This document shows positions 57,935 to 64,000 of a stretch of 64,000 bases of DNA, piece by piece; the stretch's first letter is position 1; each line of letters opens with the position of its first letter. The position numbers were made by a program, and so were the translations under genes. Source of the stretch: Gigaspora margarita (Eukaryota > Glomeromycota > Glomeromycetes > Diversisporales > Gigasporaceae); contig WTPW01001640.1 in assembly GCA_009809945.1 (NCBI GenBank), positions 48,748 to 112,747 of the forward strand, written 5' to 3'. The notes beneath the pieces were generated by a model. The model did no database searches. It was given only the letters and a program-made list of their open reading frames with translations, and was not told the DNA's origin.

Positions 57935-60900
57935 ACCCTTAACCCACTTAAAATGCTTCTTTGGTAAAGGTTTTCTATTACATTTAACATATAAAGGTTG
58001 TTTATCCTTTGATGTTTTTGTTACATTTTAATTTTCACAATGATAGCAAACAAGGGAAAAAATTCCTGCTGAATAATATGGTTTTTCAATTGATGACACA
58101 CAATTCCAAAAATCATTTACAAAGAACTTTTGAAAAAGTTTATACAAAGGATCTATTACAATTTTTTCATCAGAACCAGCAATTTCATTAGAGGTTTTGT
58201 CATTCATTTCTTTTTTTCCTCCTCTTCATAACTATCTTCTTCACTAATTTCTTCGTCGCTAATTTCAGTACTTTATATATTCGAATAACTGGGTCCGGCT
58301 AATGCATCGATATTTTGTTGATTTTCATCAAGTTGTTGACTCTAATCTTGTAGGTTTTCACCTTGTAAATCATCATCTTGTAGATCTAGGTCATCACTTT
58401 GTGGTTGTGGGTCGTCACTTTGCAGATCTTCTTGTTGGCTATAATCATTGTTGGTGTTTATGCTAGGAATGTTAATTAAGCCAGTAGATGCAAGATCACG
58501 GGTATTGTGAAATGACATTCCACATGTATATAAAACTGTATCAAGAAAAGATTCTAGAATTTCACATTCTTTTGCTAGTAATTTTTTTGCACTAAATAGT
58601 AAACGTGGTTTTTCACATTCTGTACAAGTTATAGTAATTCCAACATTTTTTGCACGTATAGAAGAAGGGCTAAATGGCATGGTATGTTTTGCTATAATAG
58701 CACCTTTTGTTTTACCTGATTTGGTAGTTTACAATTTAGCATTTTTAAGTAAGGGTCTATGCTCTTCAGTTGTAGGTATACCATATAGTTTCTCAAATGA
58801 TTTATAATGAAGACCTTTACCAGGAACCGGATCAGAACTACAATGAAGTTGTTCAAATTCCTCTTGAGAACATTGAGGTAGTAAACAAATCGAGTATTTT
58901 TTATTTTCATATTTTTTAATAGTAAAAAAATAATGCCTTATTTTACAGCAATGATCCATGAATTCCTTTAACCGTGGCTATGAGAAGATAAGCATTATTA
59001 GTTATATTATATAAAACTTTATAATGTTTTATGTATATTAAGATCTTTGTTAAAAAAAAAAAAGGATATTTAGAAGAGTAAGAACATATAATGTAAATAT
59101 TATAGGCAGAACTAAGAGCTACCATATTAGGAGTGCATATATAAATAATACGCTTAACCATTTTACATACTCTTTTGGTTATGCTTTCTGCTATGCGATC
59201 CTGCTGAAATATGTTATCATCAATTAAATGGATAGTATTCCATAATTCCATGATATCATTTTCGGTTACTGCATCAAATGTTTGAAAAGGTATGTCTTTT
59301 AATGATTGGTATTCAAAAATGCTACATATAAGGTGAATTGGTTGCTGGACACTTTCAGTAAATGCATCTTTCAAGGTAGGATTGCTTTCTGCAGTATGTC
59401 GAATCTTCTTCATAGTATTTGTCCTACTGATTAATTTTCTAAACTATCTTCCATTTTATTTAAACCAACATATTGAAGACCAAGATTCAAAACTAACATT
59501 ATTCGTTCTATGGGATTTTTCCAAGAATGTTGAGATGGTGTTTTTACTGCAACAAAGTAATCGAGGTCTAAAGCCAGAAATAAGCATACATATAATAATT
59601 GTACCTTTGTAAATATACAACGGTGATCAGAGCCACCATCCGTATAAAGATATAAAACAGGCTTATTAATTTTTTTTCAAGCAAGATATTATATAGTTCT
59701 ACTGCATATCATATTGGTGAGGAAGGTTAAAAAATGGCATCCTTTAGCCCAATATGAACTTCACCCGAATAAAAACTTCCATTAATAGACTCTGGAATAT
59801 CATATAACATTGTAACACTTGGTATGATTCCCATTTTTGTATAGTCATGATTCCCAACCATAAATGTTGATTCTTTACTAACAACTACTTGCTTTCTCTT
59901 TTCAATAGCAGCAACTGGGTATCCGGGTTTTCTGACTTTACACCTATGTTTGTCATCTAAGAATACCAATGTAGTGATTTCACGAAATTTTGTAGCAAAC
60001 TCTTTTTCATATCTAAACAACAAGAACGCATAATGGGCATCTGGGTGATAAGCATGAAGCTGTCGAACTTGTACTATAAACTTTAGGGGCAATCTTCCAG
60101 TATATTATAGACTGTTAAGTCATGTAGAGTTTTTGGACCAAAATTGTAAGTGAAGCCATTGTTTACTTGGAATTGGTGTATTTGGTGAACATTCATTTTT
60201 TATTTGGTTCAACAGATTATTAATTGAAATTGCTATTGCTAGGTAAATGACTACATCATGCTGACGCTCATCAACTGCAGTTACAAGTTCTTCTGCTTTG
60301 TTTAAAAGAAAGTCAGATGCAATTCTCCAAAAAACTTCATACTTACTTGGCCTTCCAGGATTATGTTTATGTAAATCTGTTGTAATTTTGGGATCACCTA
60401 GGTCAAGGACTAATCTAATTTATTCATCTACTTTTGCTTTATTTGAAGACTCTGGTGCAGATGAATTGCCTGTTAACATACGATAAATCACACGAAGCGC
60501 TGCCGGTTTGGCTTTTGGTAAAAGTAAATCACATGTATGTAAATAATTTATTTTCATGTAATGAGTATTATAATAGGGTGCATTTTCCTGAAGTTCATTA
60601 ACTATATGGAAATTTCTTTGTATCATTATGGTTTCATCAGCATTATCATCAACCTTCCAAACCCAAATTGCGTTAAACACATTATTGCCGGAGTTAAACT
60701 AATATTCCCCAATCTTAAAAGTAAATGCGCGAGATAATCCTTGTATATTTATATATCTCATCCTTGAACTATAAAAAAAAGGATTTTTTTTAATATTAAT
60801 TGCTTAAATTGTTTTGGATAATGCTGAAATTTGGCCCTTATTTAATCATATTAAATCTACCAAAACCCACTTTTACTTTTTATTAAAAACTTAAAAAAAA

Positions 60901-61440
60901 AAAAAATAAAAGCGTTTAAATATTTTGAAACTTCTTATTAAAATAGGTCCAGATTTTATTATCATCTATTTTAATATTATTTTAGATTATTTTAACTTGC
61001 GTACACAGGGCCCGTAGACAAGTATTTTTCAAGATCAATCAGTTTTCACAAAGGTAAATCTTTAAGTGTAAATTCTAGTTAGTGATATTTAATCCTATTA
61101 TCTAATGTTATTTGTGAATTACTTTCATGTATTTTGATTGTTGTAGCTTGTTCAATACTTCTTACTGGGACTACTGATGCGTGGTTTGCCATAGTAATTG
61201 TGTTTTGTTGCCTTAAGAAATTAGAAATTGTTTCAATTAAGTTCTCATAGAGTTTACGAAACCAATCAAATATTGGTCTGAATATCCACAGTGATGTCAT
61301 AAATGACGCAAGAGTCTGACAATGAAGACTTAATTCATCTGCATCAAAGGGCTTTTGTGACACTTTATATGATTTAGGGTTGGCGCGACCAAAAAATTCT
61401 AAAAATAACTTAGGAATATGGTAACTACCATCAGCGAATT
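57935..61440 (-). pseudogene. DDE-type transposase-like gene with C-terminal zinc ribbon, broken
   Basis: A member of a repeated glomeromycotan protein family that I recognise by sequence. Read from ~61440: IPKLFLEFFGRANP, CQTLASFMTSLWIFRPIFDW, then FNAIWVWKVDD (60.68 kb) and VLDLGDPKI (60.41 kb). Three possible catalytic sites of a DDE/RNase-H-like fold follow. These are FLDDKHRCKVRKPGYP (about 59970-59920), YLYTDGGSDHR (59651-59621) and SWKNPIERIM (Glu at 59504-59506). After a GT-AG intron (58978-59170) come HCCKIRHY and the Pro/Glu region LLKNAKL. Next are CTECEKPRLLFSAKKL (about 58625-58570), an acidic Asp/Gln repeat tail, and a zinc-ribbon CYHC (58038-58049). Several in-frame stops and frame changes split it, so it is not translatable as one protein. 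Assigning the catalytic triad is inference; whether the family is transposon or domesticated is unknown. Confidence 0.65.
58978..59170 (-). other. Intron in the DDE-type gene
   Basis: Donor AGA|GTATGT at 59170 and acceptor CATAG at 58978 join two parts of the family's sequence in phase 0 (…ESITKR | PRLKEFMDHCC…). A standard spliceosomal intron in a repeated gene argues that this copy was not made by reverse transcription of mature mRNA. Confidence 0.65.
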
Positions 61441-61444
61441 ATAT

Positions 61445-61570
61445 ATATGTAATCTTACGTCAGATATTACAGCCCGTAATATAACAAAAATCTTACGTTT
61501 GATACGATTTATTACGTAATATATTACATTATATTACGGTAATATTACGGTAATATTACGGTTATTATTT
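61445..61570. repeat. TTACG/TAATATTAC repeats
   Basis: Three direct copies of GGTAATATTAC (about 61530-61562) are preceded by TTACGTAATATATTAC and scattered TCTTACGT words. They lie immediately upstream of the DDE-type gene. Confidence 0.7.
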
Positions 61571-62029
61571 CGAATTATTTTAAAATATATTGTGAAATAA
61601 ATCAACAAAAAAAAGGGTCACAGGAAGTAATAGTTTGCATATTATAAGATGATTTCGCATTGTTTTGCATTGTTTTCTGAATTTTCAAAATTTTTAAAAA
61701 ATTAATTAACGATATACATATTCACATAATCACGCTTTTTTACAGATTTTCGCACAGTATCGCAATTAATATACAATTTTATATTTATTTATTATTATTA
61801 TTATACATTATATTTTACATTTATTAAATATACATTTTTAATTAATATTACATACTTTATTATATATTACATTATTAGTATTATTTACATTATTACAAAT
61901 ATTTTAAACTACTTTCCACTTCGTCGCATCTATTTTTATTACTATATACAAAAAACTAGCTCTATTTTAAACTACTTTCGCACTTTGTTGTATCTAATTC
62001 TATTACTATATACAAAAAACTAACCCTAT
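61571..62029. other. AT-rich, no gene seen
   Basis: A degenerate repeat of TTTTAAACTACTTTCRCACT…ACTATATACAAAAAACTA occurs twice (about 61905-61965 and 61968-62030). Nothing coding. Confidence 0.5.
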
Positions 62030-63250
62030 ACACTTATTTTCGCTCACCCCAAAGTTAGCTATTATCTTCACTTCTTTGTTTTCTATCGTCTTTGCTTTGG
62101 CTATTTCTTTTGTTTCGGCTATAACCTTCATTTCGTTCTCTTTTTCTAAATACTTCAAAGAAGTGAAAAAAATAAAAAAACCATTTCTCAGAAGTGTTAG
62201 TGTTCTTGCAAATTGCCAGAGAAATCTAGCATGTTCTTGCAAAGTGCCAGAGGAGTTAAAGCTGGTGTTCTTGTAAAGTCCAGGAAAAGTCGCAAAGTGT
62301 CGAAGAAGTCAGGAATAAATAAAATAAAATAAAAATAAAAAAAAATAAGTAAAAAAAAAAACAAACAAAAAAACAAAACGTGTAAGCAAACTAATATAAA
62401 AAAAATAAATGAAGCCCCAAATCTTCATTTCTCTAAAGTAAGAGTTCACGTTCTTGCAAATTCGAAAGTTGGGTTAATGTTCTTGCAAAATGCCAAAAAA
62501 GTCACATAGTGCTGAAAAAGTCTGAGTTGGTTTTCTTGCAAAGCGCCAGAAAGTAAGGGTTCTTTTCTCGCAAAGTACCAGAATAAAATAAATTAATAAA
62601 CCAAATTTTTTAAAAAAAAAAACAAAAAACAAAAACAAATTATGTCTAACGAAAAAATAAATAAAGTCCTAACTAAACCTTTATTTCTTTAAAGAAGCAT
62701 TCTTGGAAATTTAGAAATTGCTGGAGACATTGGTTGTGTGTTCTTGCAAAGCGTCAAAATTTTTGGGTAGGCTGCGCAAGGTTTCGAATGGTTGTTTGTT
62801 TTCTTGCAAAGTGTTCTTGTAAAATGCTGAAATAAAAATAAAATGAAAAAAAAATAAAAAATAAATAAATAAAAAAAAAACAAAATGAAAACAAAAACAA
62901 AAAATGAAATGAAAATAAAAACAAAAAGCGAAAAAAAAAACAAAATAGAAGATCTAATTATAAACAAAAGATCTAATCTGATTTTGTAGTATAGAATTTG
63001 AACATTATCGAACTATTTCAAAAAATTAGTCCAACACAATCCAGGTTACAGATTGGGTTGGATTGCACAAGGTTTCGAAAAGTTGTTTGTTTTCTTGCAA
63101 AGGTGTTCTTGTAAAGTGCCAAAATAAAAATAAAATAAAAAATAAATAAAATGAAAACAAAAAAAATAAAATAAAAACAAAGAAGCAAAACGAAATCAAA
63201 AAGCGAATCTGATCTTGTAGTACAGAATTCGAACCATTTCGAATAATTAG
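62030..63250 (-). repeat. Low-complexity array with TTCTTGCAAAGTGCC units
   Basis: Several units of ~200-250 bp. Each combines blocks with GTTCTTGCAAAGTGCCAGAA (plus strand), AAGTCGCAAAGTGTCGAA and, in the last two, AAGGTTTCGAAnnGTTGTTTG, with a long A-rich tract (T-rich on minus). The build resembles the T-rich minisatellites at 8.0-9.4 kb in the opposite orientation. The words TTCTTGCAAA and TTTGCAAGAA dominate. Open frames here are repeat artefacts. Confidence 0.65.
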
Positions 63251-63498
63251 TCCAATGCATGATTCAGATTATACTGATCTACTCATCCTAGCTTGGTTTA
63301 AAGAGGATTGAAATATTTCGGTATAATTTTCAAAATTTCTAATGAAATATAATGAAATTTTGATATTTGAAATATTCTGTTATATATTATATAATATTTT
63401 GCTTATATTACAGTTCATAAGATCTTATGTAAGATTATGCTATTATAAATTCGCTGATGACGTTCTTTAAACTTTAAATGTCCACACATATCAATGTA
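63251..63498. other. Spacer, 3' flank of the terminal ORF
   Basis: No feature recognised. Confidence 0.4.
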
Positions 63499-64000
63499 CT
63501 AGATTGCTTCGTGCAAACAATTAACAAAATGGTTTTCTTGTGTATTAGCATTTTTAACTATAGACCATCTTCTACCATTCTTATAGATCCATTTAATAAT
63601 ATCATTATACAATATATTTTTTCTGTTTAATTGTGCTAATTTCAAAGAACTTGGTAAATGTATTTGCATTTTGTGCGAAGTTTGCATAAGTATATCGAGA
63701 GCATTAGGAGGAGATACTAAATGGAAAGTTGTGGGATTATTGGATTTAAGGTGGTAATGTATATTTATACCAAATGTTTTTGTTATTTTGATTATTTCAC
63801 AATCAAAACTTGCTTGAATAGCTGTTGAACCTATGGATTGACTCAATTCAACGCTCTCAATAGTTTCAAAGTAGTCTATATTAATGTTGGATTCTGGTGA
63901 TATTTCTCTTATAATGAGATTTTCAAAAAACTCCTTAATGGACATCTCATATGGAACGGGATGGATATACCAACTGTGAAGAGTTTTTGACTCCTTTGAA
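63499..64000 (-). CDS. Hypothetical protein, 3' end only (start beyond window)
   Basis: The frame is open from the window edge to a stop at 63499-63501, at least 166 residues. It enters as SKESKTLHSWYIHPVPYEMS, so the Met at 63943-63945 need not be the start. Features are an acidic/Ile-rich stretch (SPESNINIDYFETIESVE), a middle with QASFDCEIIKITKTFGINIH, and a basic C-terminal part (RKNILYNDIIKWIYKNGRRW) ending NHFVNCLHEAI. Composition and lack of stops are protein-like and the mixed hydrophobic pattern suggests a folded domain. I do not recognise the family. Upstream exons or a larger protein lie to the right. Confidence 0.55.
   Translation of the reverse strand, partial: SKESKTLHSWYIHPVPYEMSIKEFFENLIIREISPESNINIDYFETIESVELSQSIGSTAIQASFDCEIIKITKTFGINIHYHLKSNNPTTFHLVSPPNALDILMQTSHKMQIHLPSSLKLAQLNRKNILYNDIIKWIYKNGRRWSIVKNANTQENHFVNCLHEAI

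Noticed and set aside
62689-63260. Phe/Ile-rich minus-strand open frames
   Set aside because: They arise from A-rich tracts and TTCTTGCAAA repeats; no conserved protein pattern.

Overview
The window is a strongly AT-rich, repeat-choked fungal nuclear fragment. It most resembles an arbuscular mycorrhizal fungus (Glomeromycota, large-genome lineage such as Gigasporales/Diversisporales). The reasons are a TKL-like kinase with a Cys-rich leader of the kind expanded in Rhizophagus and relatives, remnants of SPRY, kinase and Sel1 modules, a DDE/zinc-ribbon repeat family I recognise from Glomeromycota, short GT-AG introns, and very long intergenic stretches of nested transposons. The genus is inference; no database search was possible.

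Layout. 0.5-1.9 kb: a two-exon kinase gene, decaying, behind a tandem-repeat upstream region. 2.7-7.4 kb: nested DNA transposons with exact target duplications, enclosing an array of exon-like repeats. 7.9-9.5 kb: a TIR element filled with T-rich minisatellites. 9.6-16.7 kb: a minus-strand LINE remnant flanked by two copies of a long tRNA-headed, SINE-like retroposon. 18.4-25.4 kb: a plus-strand LINE remnant (ORF1-like region and apurinic endonuclease) into which elements are nested four deep; it contains a 430-base assembly gap. 25.4-28.3 kb: an element with GATC-rich ends and a second exon-like array. 29-36.5 kb: MITEs, a four-hairpin palindromic element, and scattered fragments of a SPRY/kinase/Sel1 host gene. 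37.1-40.3 kb: the only two clearly intact genes, both on the minus strand: RPA2 (replication protein A 32 kDa subunit, 7 exons, 287 aa) and a beta-carbonic anhydrase (4 exons, 306 aa). 42-45 kb: a giant foldback element carrying smaller ones. 45.9-47.7 kb: a third exon-like array. 48-57 kb: MITEs, a poly(A) retroposon, a third SINE-like copy and foldbacks. 57.9-61.4 kb: a broken minus-strand DDE-type gene with a C-terminal zinc ribbon. 62-63.3 kb: another low-complexity array. 63.5-64 kb: the 3' end of an unrecognised minus-strand ORF running off the window.

Functionally, RPA2 (single-strand DNA binding) and carbonic anhydrase (CO2/bicarbonate) are housekeeping genes with no pathway link; they are simply adjacent. 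Both begin with a tiny first exon (7 and 4 nt). Nearly everything else is transposable. At least 13 elements have recognisable 8-bp duplications (hAT type) and at least six have TAA/TTA duplications (PIF/Harbinger type).

The least conventional signals are three related tandem arrays whose units look like mini-exons (pyrimidine tract, YAG, short block, then a hairpin around ATAAGTA), a short motif (AACAAGTTTACTTAG) shared by many otherwise different foldback elements, and a hAT MITE family built almost wholly from ATTTGA-type repeats.
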